From Candidatus Nomurabacteria bacterium RIFCSPLOWO2_12_FULL_46_14 (GTDB taxonomy: Bacteria; Patescibacteriota; Minisyncoccia; Phycocordibacterales; UBA9973): DNA of 15,225 nt. The notes under the pieces are model-generated. The model was given only the letters and a program-made list of their open reading frames with translations. It ran no database searches and was not told the DNA's origin. Where the stretch lies: positions 400 to 15,624 of the forward strand of contig MFVV01000038.1 of NCBI GenBank assembly GCA_001786225.1, given 5' to 3'. Shown in pieces: positions 1 through 7,721 of this stretch. A program made the translations under genes and the position numbers. Positions within the stretch are counted from its first letter, which is position 1; each line of letters starts with the position of its first letter.

Positions 1-483
1 GTCATCCCCGTCCGCACCTGGATCGCCCAGCCTTTCATCGTTTCCGGTTCCTCTATGTCCCCCACTTTTGAAAACTCGGAGTACATAATCTTAGACGAAC
101 TCTCGTATCGCTTAGGCGAGCCCAAGCGGGGCGACGTGGTCGTTTTCAAGTACCCGAACGACACCACCAAATTTTTCATCAAAAGAATTATCGGTCTGCC
201 GGGGGAAACGGTCAGCATTAAAGACGGCGTAGTAACCATAATCAACAAGGAGAATCCGAAGGGTTTGGTTCTAGCCGAGCCCTATATCAAAAACAAATCC
301 AGAGACGCCAAGAAATTTTCACTTCAAGATAACGAGTACTTCGTTATGGGCGACAACCGCGGAGCCAGTTCGGATTCCAGAATATGGGGCGCGGTGCCGC
401 GCGACCTTATGGTGGGCAAAACATTTCTACGGCTTTATCCTCTGAATCGGATAAGCATTCTGCCCGGGCAATTAAAACAATAA
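1..483 (+). CDS. lepB: Signal peptidase I (5' partial)
   Basis: Membrane-bound type I signal peptidase, which cuts signal peptides from exported proteins. The reading frame is open from base 1, so the gene starts upstream of the window. The first in-frame ATG (55) is not the start, because it is the Met directly after the catalytic Ser in the motif GSSMSPT (Ser codon 52-54). The catalytic Lys is in FIKRIIGLPGE (Lys codon 181-183), and the family box GDNR..SSDSR.WG follows at about 350-390. The N-terminal transmembrane anchor lies outside the window. The C-terminal part is short, as in Gram-positive-type SipS-like enzymes. hisS starts 10 nt downstream on the same strand, so the two are probably cotranscribed. 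A likely client inside the window is the secreted LPITG protein. The identification is firm because both catalytic residues and the downstream boxes are present in order. Confidence 0.95.
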   Translation, partial: VIPVRTWIAQPFIVSGSSMSPTFENSEYIILDELSYRLGEPKRGDVVVFKYPNDTTKFFIKRIIGLPGETVSIKDGVVTIINKENPKGLVLAEPYIKNKSRDAKKFSLQDNEYFVMGDNRGASSDSRIWGAVPRDLMVGKTFLRLYPLNRISILPGQLKQ

Positions 484-493
484 ATAAAAAAAT

Positions 494-1792
494 ATGGCGG
501 ATGCCGGCAAAAAAAAATCAAAAGAGATAGCCTCACCCAAGGGCACCAGAGACATTCTGGACGAGGAGTATTATTCATTTCAGGGATTTTTTGAAAAAGC
601 GCAGGAGGTAGCGGTATATTATGGCTTCAAGCCGATTGATACTCCCGTCTTGGAACACGCGGAACTTTTTGAGAGCGGCATCGGCCGTGGCACGGATATA
701 GTGGATAAGGAAATGTATACCTTAAGAACCCGCGGTGGCGACCATCTGGCCCTCCGGCCGGAACACACCGCGCCCCTCTTGCGCGCTTATATTGAACACG
801 GTATGCAGAACCTGCCCCAGCCGGTGCTCTATTATCAATACGGACCTATTTTCCGGCACGACAGCCCCCAGCGCGGCCGCTACCGGCAGTTCTGGCAATT
901 TGATATGGACTCCTTGGGTAGCGACAAAAGTATCTTAGACGCGATGATAATTAAAATGGGCATAAGCATTCTGGAAGAAGCTGGTGCTCAAAATCTTTCC
1001 GTAGATATCAATTCCATCGGCGACCGGGAATGCCGTGGCGCTTACATCAAGGAATTAACCAACTATTACAAAAAACATTTAGGCAGTCTCTCGGCCGTGG
1101 ACCGCGAAAGGCTCAAGACCAATCCCCTCCGCATCCTGGATTCCAAAGACCCTAAAACCATGGAGGTCAACGCCGCAGCGCCGGACTCCATCTCCTACCT
1201 CTGCGCCGCCTGCAAAAAGCATTTCAAAGAAGTTTTGGAATTCTTGGAAGAAATGGGCGTGGGCTACAATATCAACAAAAATCTGGTGCGCGGTCTCTCT
1301 TACTATTCTCGGACGGTCTTTGAGATTGTGGAAGAGAGAGGCAATGAGGACCAAGCTCCACTAGCCCTCGCCGGCGGCGGACGCTACGATTATTTGGCGC
1401 GCCAAATCGGCGGTAAACGCGATGTGCCGGCAGTGGGTATATCCATCGGCGTGGACCGCATCGTCGCTTCGCCTTGGTATAAAAAGCTCTCACCACGCAT
1501 AATCAAAAAGCCGAAAATTTATTTCATCCAGCTGGGCGCTGAGGCCAAGTTGAAGAGCCTCAACATTATTGAAATACTGCGCAAAGCCCATATCCCCATC
1601 GCCCAATCTCTCTCCCGAGAAACTCTCTCCTCCCAGCTCGCTATCGCCGAGAAACTCTCCATCCCCTATGCCATAATCTTCGGTGTTAAAGAGGCAATTG
1701 ACAATTCGGTCATTGTCCGGGATATGGGTAGCCGTTCCCAGGAAACGGTCAAACTGGGCAAACTGCTCCAACACCTGAAGGAGTTAAAATAA
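494..1792 (+). CDS. hisS: Histidyl-tRNA synthetase
   Basis: Class II aminoacyl-tRNA synthetase that charges tRNA-His in the cytoplasm. The 432-aa length is normal. Seen in order: N-terminal KGTRD (16-20); the ALRPEHT segment (86-92); motif 2 with FRHDSPQRGRYRQFWQFD (120-137); the histidine-specific LVRGLSYYSRTVFE (264-277); AGGGRYD (293-299); motif 3 GISIGVDR (315-322); and a C-terminal anticodon-binding domain from about residue 340. The ATG at 494 gives the usual N-terminus with a short Lys-rich lead. No Shine-Dalgarno sequence is visible in the A-rich 10-nt gap after the signal peptidase gene. def starts 13 nt downstream, so this is part of a plus-strand run lepB-hisS-def-fmt. Confidence 0.97.
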   Translation: MADAGKKKSKEIASPKGTRDILDEEYYSFQGFFEKAQEVAVYYGFKPIDTPVLEHAELFESGIGRGTDIVDKEMYTLRTRGGDHLALRPEHTAPLLRAYIEHGMQNLPQPVLYYQYGPIFRHDSPQRGRYRQFWQFDMDSLGSDKSILDAMIIKMGISILEEAGAQNLSVDINSIGDRECRGAYIKELTNYYKKHLGSLSAVDRERLKTNPLRILDSKDPKTMEVNAAAPDSISYLCAACKKHFKEVLEFLEEMGVGYNINKNLVRGLSYYSRTVFEIVEERGNEDQAPLALAGGGRYDYLARQIGGKRDVPAVGISIGVDRIVASPWYKKLSPRIIKKPKIYFIQLGAEAKLKSLNIIEILRKAHIPIAQSLSRETLSSQLAIAEKLSIPYAIIFGVKEAIDNSVIVRDMGSRSQETVKLGKLLQHLKELK

Positions 1793-1805
1793 AAAACAAC
1801 CTCGC

Positions 1806-2345
1806 ATGAGGAAAATTCTGCAAAAAGAGGATAAAGTTTTGAGGCGAATCGCCAAAGAAGTTCCGGTTGGGAAAATAACCTCGCTGGAAATTAAAAAAAC
1901 CCTCCGGGAGATGTCCGCCGCCTTGGCCAGCCAAAAAGACGGCGTGGCCATCGCCGCGCCGCAGATTGGCTATTCTCTGCGGATTTTCTTGGTTTCCGGT
2001 AAGATTTTCAATAAAAGGTCGGACCTTGGGGATTCAAAAAGGTCCGACCTTAGAGATTCAAAAAAATATCCTGATTTAATATTCATCAATCCTAAAATTC
2101 TAAAACTCTCCCGGGATAAGGATTGGCTACCGGAGGGCTGTCTTTCCGTCCGGTGGCTTTACGGCCAAACCTTAAGGTCTAAAAAGGTCCGGATTGAAGC
2201 TTATGACGAGAAGGGAAAAAAATTCACCCGGGGCGCCGCGGGCCTCCTGGCCCAGATTTTCCAGCACGAAACCGACCATTTAAACGGCGTGCTTTTTATC
2301 GACCACGCCAAAGAAGTAAAAGAGGAAAAGCCCAATGCCCAATGA
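1806..2345 (+). CDS. def: Peptide deformylase
   Basis: Metalloenzyme that removes the formyl group from the initiator Met of new proteins. All three family motifs are present: GVAIAAPQIG (46-55), EGCLS (110-114, metal ligand Cys112) and QHETDH (153-158, metal ligands His154 and His158, catalytic Glu155). Between motifs 1 and 2, residues about 68-88 form a charged, repetitive stretch (KRSDLGDS then KRSDLRDS) encoded by two 24-bp units, each holding a perfect palindrome. This looks like an in-frame insertion in a surface loop. The gene ends with TGA inside the start of fmt (11-bp overlap), so translation of the two is probably coupled. The pairing is functionally sensible because Fmt adds and Def removes the same formyl group. 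Confidence 0.96.
   Translation: MRKILQKEDKVLRRIAKEVPVGKITSLEIKKTLREMSAALASQKDGVAIAAPQIGYSLRIFLVSGKIFNKRSDLGDSKRSDLRDSKKYPDLIFINPKILKLSRDKDWLPEGCLSVRWLYGQTLRSKKVRIEAYDEKGKKFTRGAAGLLAQIFQHETDHLNGVLFIDHAKEVKEEKPNAQ
2013..2059 (+). repeat. Two tandem 24-bp palindrome-containing units inside def
   Basis: Unit 1 (2013-2035) and unit 2 (2037-2059) are direct repeats with a 24-bp period. Each contains a single-centre palindrome: aaggtc-g-gacctt (2015-2027) and aaggtc-c-gacctt (2039-2051). The period is a multiple of three, so the def frame is kept, giving KRSDLGDS and KRSDLRDS. Confidence 0.85.
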
Positions 2346-3171
2346 TTCTAAAATAAATTTTGTATTTTTCGGCACATCCGAGGAAGCGGTTTATGCCTTA
2401 GAAGCTCTGGAAGTTGGTGGATTTATGCCTCGGCTGATAGTTACCGCACCGGACAAACCAGCTGGTCGGCATTTAGCCCTGACGGCACCTCTGGCGAAAA
2501 AATGGGCCCTAGGGCGTCAAATACCCGTATTTCAGCCCGAAAAATTAGACCCGAACGCGATCCAATTCATTGCGGAGCAAAAAACCGATATTTTCGTAGT
2601 AGTGGGATACGGAAAAATTTTGCCAAAAAATTTATTAGAACTGCCAAAGGGAAAAACAATTAATATTCACCCTTCTCTTTTGCCTTTGTACCGAGGGCCC
2701 GCGCCGATAGAAGGACCAATTCTCGATGGCGCTGGCGCTACCGGCGTTACCCTAATGATGATGGATGCCGAAGCTGACCATGGGCCGATTATTCTGCAAG
2801 AAAAATACATACTTAACGATACGGAAACAACTCCGGAGCTTACAAAAATCCTGTTTATCCGGGGTGGCGAATTGCTGGCGAATATTCTACCCGACTGGCT
2901 TGTCGGCAGAATGATTCCGCGAGCCCAAGACCACACCCAAGCAACTTATACAAAAAAAATCAAAAAAGAGGACGGACTAGTAAACCTGGAAACCGATTCT
3001 GATGAAACTCTGTGGCGAAAATTCCGCGCTTATTCCCATTGGCCCAGAATTTTCTTTTTTGAGAATAGTAAAAGGATTATAATCACAAAAGCCAGATTAG
3101 AAAATGAAAAATTCATTATAGAAAAAATTATCCCAGAGGGCGGCAAGGAGCAAATCTATAAATCAAACTAA
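2335..3171 (+). CDS. fmt: Methionyl-tRNA formyltransferase
   Basis: Formylates initiator Met-tRNA using 10-formyltetrahydrofolate. Seen: the N-terminal Rossmann start FVFFGTSEEA (9-18); catalytic Asn110 and His112 within NIHPSLLPLYRG (110-121); catalytic Asp148 in EADHGPI; and the TKKIKKEDG (206-214) segment that opens the C-terminal domain. At 278 aa it is shorter than the roughly 310 aa common for the family. The shortening lies in the C-terminal tRNA-binding domain, which keeps only about 65 residues after KEDG. The start at 2335 overlaps the def stop by 11 bp. An ATG at 2342 overlapping the def TGA is out of frame. Fmt converges on the hibernation factor gene with only 13 nt between the stop codons and no clear terminator hairpin there. 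Confidence 0.95.
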   Translation: MPNDSKINFVFFGTSEEAVYALEALEVGGFMPRLIVTAPDKPAGRHLALTAPLAKKWALGRQIPVFQPEKLDPNAIQFIAEQKTDIFVVVGYGKILPKNLLELPKGKTINIHPSLLPLYRGPAPIEGPILDGAGATGVTLMMMDAEADHGPIILQEKYILNDTETTPELTKILFIRGGELLANILPDWLVGRMIPRAQDHTQATYTKKIKKEDGLVNLETDSDETLWRKFRAYSHWPRIFFFENSKRIIITKARLENEKFIIEKIIPEGGKEQIYKSN

Positions 3172-3184
3172 AGAGGTATGCTAA

Positions 3185-3580
3185 TTACTTCCGCCAATTT
3201 CGGACACCTTTAACTAAATCTTTAATACGACGAGCGCCATATTCCCACATGGCTCTTTTCTTATTCTTTTTTTTTCTTACAGCCCGGAAAAGATTTTCGT
3301 TGACCTCATCGATAGCTGTATACAGGTCTTCCCGCTCTGCGCTGTGATAAAATTCCTCGCCGTCTATTTTTATCAGGCACTCCGCCCGAAAAAAATCGCC
3401 GGACTTGTGATGATTGGTCGTTTTGGCAACTTCAAAATTAGCCACTACTTCTCCCCCGCTCTCGGAGATTTTACCAAGCAGTTTTTCCAGATTGGTAATC
3501 CTTTTCTCCACATAATCCCGAATGGAATCCGTCAATTGGAGGTTGGTGACCAGTAAATTTATTTTGACTACGGGACTCAT
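3185..3580 (-). CDS. hpf: Ribosome hibernation promoting factor (short HPF/RaiA, S30AE family)
   Basis: Binds the decoding centre of the small ribosomal subunit and silences it in slow growth. The 131-aa protein has the S30AE pattern: an N-terminal beta strand KINLLVTNLQLTDSIRDYVEKRI, a middle section FFRAECLIKIDGEEFYHSAEREDLYTAID, then a basic helix with KKKNKK. It lacks the C-terminal dimerisation domain of long HPF. The ATG is at 3578-3580. An extended -10 element (TGTTATAAT, 3595-3587) sits so close that transcription would begin at or next to the start codon. The gene could therefore be transcribed on its own as a leaderless message as well as by read-through from the GH130 operon ending 22 nt upstream. 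Confidence 0.93.
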   Translation of the reverse strand: MSPVVKINLLVTNLQLTDSIRDYVEKRITNLEKLLGKISESGGEVVANFEVAKTTNHHKSGDFFRAECLIKIDGEEFYHSAEREDLYTAIDEVNENLFRAVRKKKNKKRAMWEYGARRIKDLVKGVRNWRK

Positions 3581-3586
3581 TCCTCA

Positions 3587-3595
3587 ATTATAACA
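3587..3595 (-). promoter_or_regulatory. Extended -10 promoter for hpf
   Basis: The minus strand reads TGTTATAAT, a TGn-TATAAT extended -10 box. The expected start of transcription, about 7 nt further on, is the hpf ATG (3580). No matching -35 box was found, which is usual for extended -10 promoters. A GAGGA directly abuts the ATG, too close to be an ordinary ribosome binding site. Confidence 0.45.
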
Positions 3596-3602
3596 TAATA
3601 TC

Positions 3603-5534
3603 TCAATACTTCATCCCGCGAACCAGAGCTTTGAGAATCAGGTCTAAATCCATGGCCGCCACGTTTATCACCCGGTCGCCACCGCCATAATAAATCAAGA
3701 GCTGGCCGCCTTTGACCACCATGCCGCAAGGAAAAACCACATTGTCCACCACTCCCTTCTTCTCATATTCTTCTTCCGGCTCCAAGATGGCATCCGTGCT
3801 CCGGGCGAGCACAAGTCCGGGGTCTTTAGAATCCAAAAGCGCCGCCCCGATGCGGTAAGTATGATGATTCTTAGAAACGCCGTGATACAGGAGGAGCCAG
3901 CCGTACTTGGTTTTAACGGGCGGAGCGGCAATGCCCACCTTTTCGCTATCCCAGGTGTTCGCGCGGGGGCCGATAACGCGAATGCACTTCTCCACCAGTT
4001 CACCCTTAAAATCCAGAGACTCCAAATAGTCCCCACAAATTTCATTGCCTACCCGATGCGCGATAAAATAACCGTCTTTGAATTTCTTGGGGAAAAGGCA
4101 GGCATCTTTATCATCCAAAGACGGCGGAGTTACCAGGGCAGGCTTGCTCCAATCCCACTTTTTTGCCAAAAAATTTTTCACCGCTATGAAAGACACCGCA
4201 ACCCGAGGCGGGCTCGCGCTGTCATAGGCGGTATAGCACATGTAAATATTCTGTCCTATTTTTGTCAAGCGCGGGTCCTCGCAACCGGAATTGGCATTGC
4301 TTATTTTTTTGCTTTCAAATTCTTCTCTGGGGAAATAAATAGGGTCGGGCAACCTTTCTATGATATCAACGCCGTTTTTGGTGGCGGCGTAACCTAAGGT
4401 GGAAGTATTGTCGGGAGAGAGCGCCCGATATACCAGATGAATTTTGCCGGCAAGCGCTATGGCCGCGGGGTTGAAGGTCGCCTTGGCTTCCCAAGCATGC
4501 TCCTCCGAGGGAGTAATAATCGGTTTCGGGGACAAACGCCGGAAATGCCATTGCTCGCTTTGAGCCGGATGAATACTACCGATTAAATCCCGGAGGGATA
4601 CTCGGGCAATACAGCCGGTAGTGTCCGCGGCGCCATAATAAATGGTTAAAATGTCGCCTTTTAAGAGCGCTCCGCTGGGAAAAACTACATTGGGTACAAA
4701 ACCGGAGAGTTCATAGTGAGCTTCGGGCACTATTAAGGGGCCACTGGTCCGGCCGATAATTTTCTTTGGGTCTTCCAAATCCAAAAGCAAGGCTTCAACG
4801 CCGAAAATCCGGAGATTGTTTTCGTCACCCCCGAAGTAATTCTGAATATGAGAATAAATCAGGAGCCAGCCGTACGGAGTTTTTATCGGCGGCGCGCCGA
4901 CTTCCACATGGTCTCGGTCGGAGCGCTTGGGGTCAATGACATAGTCATTTATATTCTCCTGCCATTTTTCCCAAAAAGACGGAGTCCATAAATCTTCCAT
5001 CCGGTCGGCGTAAGCCAACGCCATTTTGGCCGGCGGCGAATCCGTATGCGCTGAAAAAATTACAGCAATCTTACCCCCCACCCTCTCCGGGAAAAGCGCC
5101 ATGGCTTTGGCGTTAAAAGGAGTAACCAAGTGGCGCTCGGCCGAATTTTTTAAATTTTTAGAGATAGCTACCGCCACCTTGATGCTCTCCGCGTTGGGTG
5201 GATAGGCGGAGAGAGCGGTGTAAAAAATGTAGTAATTACCCTCAAAATAAGTAACCCGCGGGTCCTCACAGCCATATTTTTCCCATTCTTCCAGGGGTAC
5301 AATAAATGGCACACGCTCCCCAAAATGCCTGCCGTCTTTAGACTTCCCAATGCCGATGGTGGAAATCTGATGCGGGTTCTGCAGGACGTCCGGGGCGGAA
5401 ATAGCCCGATATAGGCCGTAGACACTCCGGCCACGTTGGATGGGACAAATATTGAAGGTCGCAAATTCTTCCCAATAATGATTTTTGTCCGGGATAAGAA
5501 TCGGGTTGTGTTCGGATTTCTTGACGACAAACAT
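3603..5534 (-). CDS. Tandem GH130-family glycoside phosphorylase-like protein
   Basis: 643 aa made of two GH130-type five-bladed beta-propeller modules, roughly residues 1-322 and 328-640. Family GH130 contains phosphorylases that cleave beta-mannosides with phosphate to give mannose 1-phosphate, plus some hydrolases. Each module has the GCEDPR motif with the family's catalytic Asp (Asp91 and Asp420), a downstream GWLL(I/L)Y blade and a closing FP(S/C)G...(I)YYG(A/G) blade. The second module keeps the typical KATFNPAA start (351-358). The first is more divergent (EFATFNICPIQ) and may have another specificity or a structural role. There is no signal peptide, so a cytoplasmic location is likely. 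It begins 3 nt after the stop of the single-module GH130 gene. Substrate cannot be read from sequence alone. Confidence 0.88.
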   Translation of the reverse strand: MFVVKKSEHNPILIPDKNHYWEEFATFNICPIQRGRSVYGLYRAISAPDVLQNPHQISTIGIGKSKDGRHFGERVPFIVPLEEWEKYGCEDPRVTYFEGNYYIFYTALSAYPPNAESIKVAVAISKNLKNSAERHLVTPFNAKAMALFPERVGGKIAVIFSAHTDSPPAKMALAYADRMEDLWTPSFWEKWQENINDYVIDPKRSDRDHVEVGAPPIKTPYGWLLIYSHIQNYFGGDENNLRIFGVEALLLDLEDPKKIIGRTSGPLIVPEAHYELSGFVPNVVFPSGALLKGDILTIYYGAADTTGCIARVSLRDLIGSIHPAQSEQWHFRRLSPKPIITPSEEHAWEAKATFNPAAIALAGKIHLVYRALSPDNTSTLGYAATKNGVDIIERLPDPIYFPREEFESKKISNANSGCEDPRLTKIGQNIYMCYTAYDSASPPRVAVSFIAVKNFLAKKWDWSKPALVTPPSLDDKDACLFPKKFKDGYFIAHRVGNEICGDYLESLDFKGELVEKCIRVIGPRANTWDSEKVGIAAPPVKTKYGWLLLYHGVSKNHHTYRIGAALLDSKDPGLVLARSTDAILEPEEEYEKKGVVDNVVFPCGMVVKGGQLLIYYGGGDRVINVAAMDLDLILKALVRGMKY

Positions 5535-5537
5535 AAA

Positions 5538-6644
5538 TTATTTAGGCAGGGGGACGTCCTCTAATTTGTTGTTTTTAAGTTTGGCCACTTTGTTGTTTCT
5601 TAGGTCTTCCAGCAGGTCTTCCAATTCTATGGAAGCCACGCAGGCCACCCGATCTGCGCCGCCGTAATAGACGAAAAGTTTTTTATTCAAAACCACCGCG
5701 CCGCAGGAGTAGATTACTCCCCATTTATGCCCTTCGTTTTCATAAAATTTTTCCGGTTCCAGGATGGGGCTCGGCGAGCGATAAATAATTCGAGTCGGGT
5801 CTTTGGCGTCCAAAATCATGGCGAAGAGCTTGTATTGCCCGGGGTCCCGCTCTTCAATGCCGTGGTAGAGAATGAGCCAGCCCAGCCGGGTTTTAATGGG
5901 CGTGGGACCCACGCCGCGGATGCCGCGCTCCCTTTTCCCCCATTCCGGCGAACCTTGATGGACGCTGTGGATGAAATTTTTGCCGTCAAGCTCATCCAGA
6001 CTGTTAAAATAATCTATCTTTATCCGTGGCGAAAGACTGTGCAAAATGGCAAACCGCCCCAGAATTTTCTCGGGGAATAGCACCCAATTCTTGTGAATCT
6101 CGTGAGGCGGTGAAATCATCACCGCTTTTTGCCAATTCCATTTTTTCTTTTTGAAATCCTCAAGGCTAATCGAGGTTAGAGCGATGCGCACCGAGCCCCA
6201 GCCGTCAAAAGCGGTGTAAAGCATATAAACCCTATCGCCCAAGAGAGTCAGACGCGGGTCTTCACAGCCGCCGTTCCAGCCGCCGCCGGAGAGATAAACA
6301 ATCGGCGAGAGGGATAAATCCGGCTTGCTCCCGCCGCTCCATCTTTTGTAAACAAAATAGGGCAATCTATCCCGGATGCGGAGGCCATCGTCGCTCCGGG
6401 CGTAGCCCAAGGTGGAAGAATCGTCCTCGCCTATGGCGCGATAGATGATATAGACTTTGCCGTCGGAGAGGAAAGCCGCGGGGTTGAAAGTAGCTTTGGA
6501 TTCCCAAGCGTAAGACCGTGGCTCAATGATGGGATTCTGGGGCGCCCGCTTCAAACTCAAAGGCTTGGGCGCGGGTTTTTTGCGGAGTATCTTACTCTTA
6601 GCTCTGATTTCTCGACCGACTACTTTTTTTACCAGTTTAGCCAT
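5538..6644 (-). CDS. GH130-family glycoside phosphorylase-like protein
   Basis: 368 aa: a basic N-terminal tail (1-30, rich in Lys/Arg) followed by one GH130 propeller. Seen: ESKATFNPAA (48-57), a blade ending YRAIGEDDSSTLGYARS, GGCEDPRLT (125-133) with the presumed catalytic Asp129, GWLILYHG, and a closing SCGAVVLN..FVYYGGADR. It resembles the second half of the neighbouring tandem protein more than the first, which suggests local duplication. The basic tail is not a signal peptide because it has no hydrophobic core. The gene starts 6 nt after the cupin stop and ends 3 nt before the tandem GH130 gene. Known GH130 enzymes act on beta-1,4- or beta-1,2-mannosides; a role in mannoside turnover or synthesis is inferred. 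Confidence 0.88.
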   Translation of the reverse strand: MAKLVKKVVGREIRAKSKILRKKPAPKPLSLKRAPQNPIIEPRSYAWESKATFNPAAFLSDGKVYIIYRAIGEDDSSTLGYARSDDGLRIRDRLPYFVYKRWSGGSKPDLSLSPIVYLSGGGWNGGCEDPRLTLLGDRVYMLYTAFDGWGSVRIALTSISLEDFKKKKWNWQKAVMISPPHEIHKNWVLFPEKILGRFAILHSLSPRIKIDYFNSLDELDGKNFIHSVHQGSPEWGKRERGIRGVGPTPIKTRLGWLILYHGIEERDPGQYKLFAMILDAKDPTRIIYRSPSPILEPEKFYENEGHKWGVIYSCGAVVLNKKLFVYYGGADRVACVASIELEDLLEDLRNNKVAKLKNNKLEDVPLPK

Positions 6645-6650
6645 AATAGT

Positions 6651-7004
6651 TTAGGCTCTGCCATATTTATCCTCGTAACGAATTTCATCATTTTCGTCAA
6701 ACACTCCGGTAGCTATCTCCAAGACGGAGATGCCTTGCGGGCCCGCCTGGAGTTTGTGTTTATGGAGCGCGGGAATATTAAACTCGTCCCCGGCTTTGGC
6801 ATTATATTCCGTCTCGCCTATCCACACTTTTGCCTCACCTTCTAAAACTCGCCAGAATTCAGCGCGCTCCTGGTGGGATTGCAAACTTAATTCTTCATCG
6901 GGCTTAACCGATAATATTTTCACCGTGGAAGACAAATTATGGCTAAATTGCCGGAAATTGCCCCAGGGTCTCTCCACTTGGAATACTTTAAGCTCGCTTG
7001 CCAT
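6651..7004 (-). CDS. Cupin of the type II phosphomannose isomerase family
   Basis: A 117-aa single cupin barrel matching the C-terminal domain of ManC/AlgA-type bifunctional enzymes and stand-alone mannose-6-phosphate isomerases. Seen: ERPWGNF (11-17), LSLQSHQERAEFW (39-51, with metal ligands His44 and Glu49), GEAKVWIGE (56-64), GDEFNIPALHKHKL (72-85, His ligands) and the closing DEIRYEDKYGR. The nucleotidylyltransferase half of ManC is absent. The likely reaction is mannose 6-phosphate to fructose 6-phosphate, or a related sugar-phosphate step. The ATG overlaps the end of the nucleotidyltransferase gene by 17 bp, so the two are probably translationally coupled. Together with the GH130 genes downstream this suggests mannose-phosphate metabolism (inference). 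Confidence 0.88.
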   Translation of the reverse strand: MASELKVFQVERPWGNFRQFSHNLSSTVKILSVKPDEELSLQSHQERAEFWRVLEGEAKVWIGETEYNAKAGDEFNIPALHKHKLQAGPQGISVLEIATGVFDENDEIRYEDKYGRA

Positions 7005-7437
7005 TGTTCTTAATTATACTCTTATTTTTATATTCTTCCAAGAGGACAGAAGAGCTCCGGATTTTGCCGCCCCGGCCGACATTAAAAGCCATTTCAATAC
7101 CGAGCTTTCGGCAGAGCTTGTATTCCGGAATATTGTCGGCAAATCGGTCCCCACCGTTGGCAAAAACATCCGGCCGAATCTTGCTAAGTTCCCGGCAGAC
7201 GCTGATGTCTTTGGTGTTTTTTTTGTGGCCGGTCAGAATAACTTCATCCACCGTTCGTAGAGCCTCTATTATTTCTTTACGCTCTCGGCCTGGCATAAAG
7301 ATATGCCGGCCTTTGAGCTTTTTCCAATTATCATTATTTAAGATAACCACCAGTCTCCCGCCCAGCTTCCTGGCCGCCGCGAATAAACGCACATGCCCGA
7401 TGTGAATCGGGTCAAAGCCGCCGGAAACCGCCACCAT
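6988..7437 (-). CDS. HxGH-motif nucleotidyltransferase (RfaE2/TagD-like)
   Basis: Cytidylyl/adenylyl-transferase of the HxGH superfamily. The N-terminal signature SGGFDPIHIGH carries the nucleotide-binding HIGH-type motif, and the family's second signature appears as KIRSSSVL near the C-terminus. Relatives activate glycerol 3-phosphate with CTP or heptose 1-phosphate with ATP; the substrate here cannot be told. The frame extends upstream to an ATG at 7476, adding 13 mostly basic residues. The inner ATG at 7437 is preferred because it has AGAAGGA at ideal spacing and starts just before the conserved core. The GGAAGG before the outer ATG partly falls in a strong hairpin (7488-7512). It overlaps the cupin gene by 17 bp and heads the sugar operon. 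Confidence 0.85.
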   Translation of the reverse strand: MVAVSGGFDPIHIGHVRLFAAARKLGGRLVVILNNDNWKKLKGRHIFMPGRERKEIIEALRTVDEVILTGHKKNTKDISVCRELSKIRPDVFANGGDRFADNIPEYKLCRKLGIEMAFNVGRGGKIRSSSVLLEEYKNKSIIKNNGKRA

Positions 7438-7487
7438 TTTTTCCTTCTTGTTTTTTATTTTAATTCTTTTAGTCATTAGAATCTGCC

Positions 7488-7512
7488 TTCCCCTACCCCT
7501 GGGGTAGGGGAA
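7488..7512. repeat. GC-rich perfect inverted repeat before the nucleotidyltransferase gene
   Basis: ttcccctacccc and ggggtaggggaa flank a single central t, giving a hairpin of about 11 bp. It lies between the stop of the small membrane protein gene and the nucleotidyltransferase gene. On the minus strand it is not followed by a U tract, so it is a poor intrinsic terminator and may instead mask the GGAAGG ahead of the outer ATG or act as a processing or stability hairpin. Confidence 0.7.
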
Positions 7513-7515
7513 AAT

Positions 7516-7701
7516 TTAAAATTTATAACCTGAAAGTAAAAGAATAACGACCAGGATAGAAAGAATAACGACCAGAATCGGCGGAATGCGCCACCACCAA
7601 TTTTTCTCGCTCATGGTTGTCTTAAACATTTTATAACCTTCCCGGAAAATGTATATGGGCAGAACGATGGCAATGAAGAAGATTATATTAAAAATAGACA
7701 T
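7516..7701 (-). CDS. Small two-TM membrane protein, unknown function
   Basis: 61 aa with two hydrophobic segments (about 2-19 and 40-58) joined by a short polar loop with MSEKNWWWR. It is not recognised as a named family. It sits between the DedA-like gene and the sugar operon on the same strand, 20 nt after the DedA stop. A strong GC-rich hairpin follows directly after its TAA. The reading frame, membrane pattern and position in an otherwise gapless gene run support it being real. A role in membrane or envelope function is only a guess from context. Confidence 0.65.
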   Translation of the reverse strand: MSIFNIIFFIAIVLPIYIFREGYKMFKTTMSEKNWWWRIPPILVVILSILVVILLLSGYKF

Positions 7702-7721
7702 GATATTATTTTATCATAAGT

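Noticed and set aside
7397..7412. Inverted repeat cccgat-gtga-atcggg in the nucleotidyltransferase gene
   Set aside because: It resembles the palindrome in the tRNA-like element, but here it encodes the conserved DPIHIGH motif, so it is explained by coding constraint.
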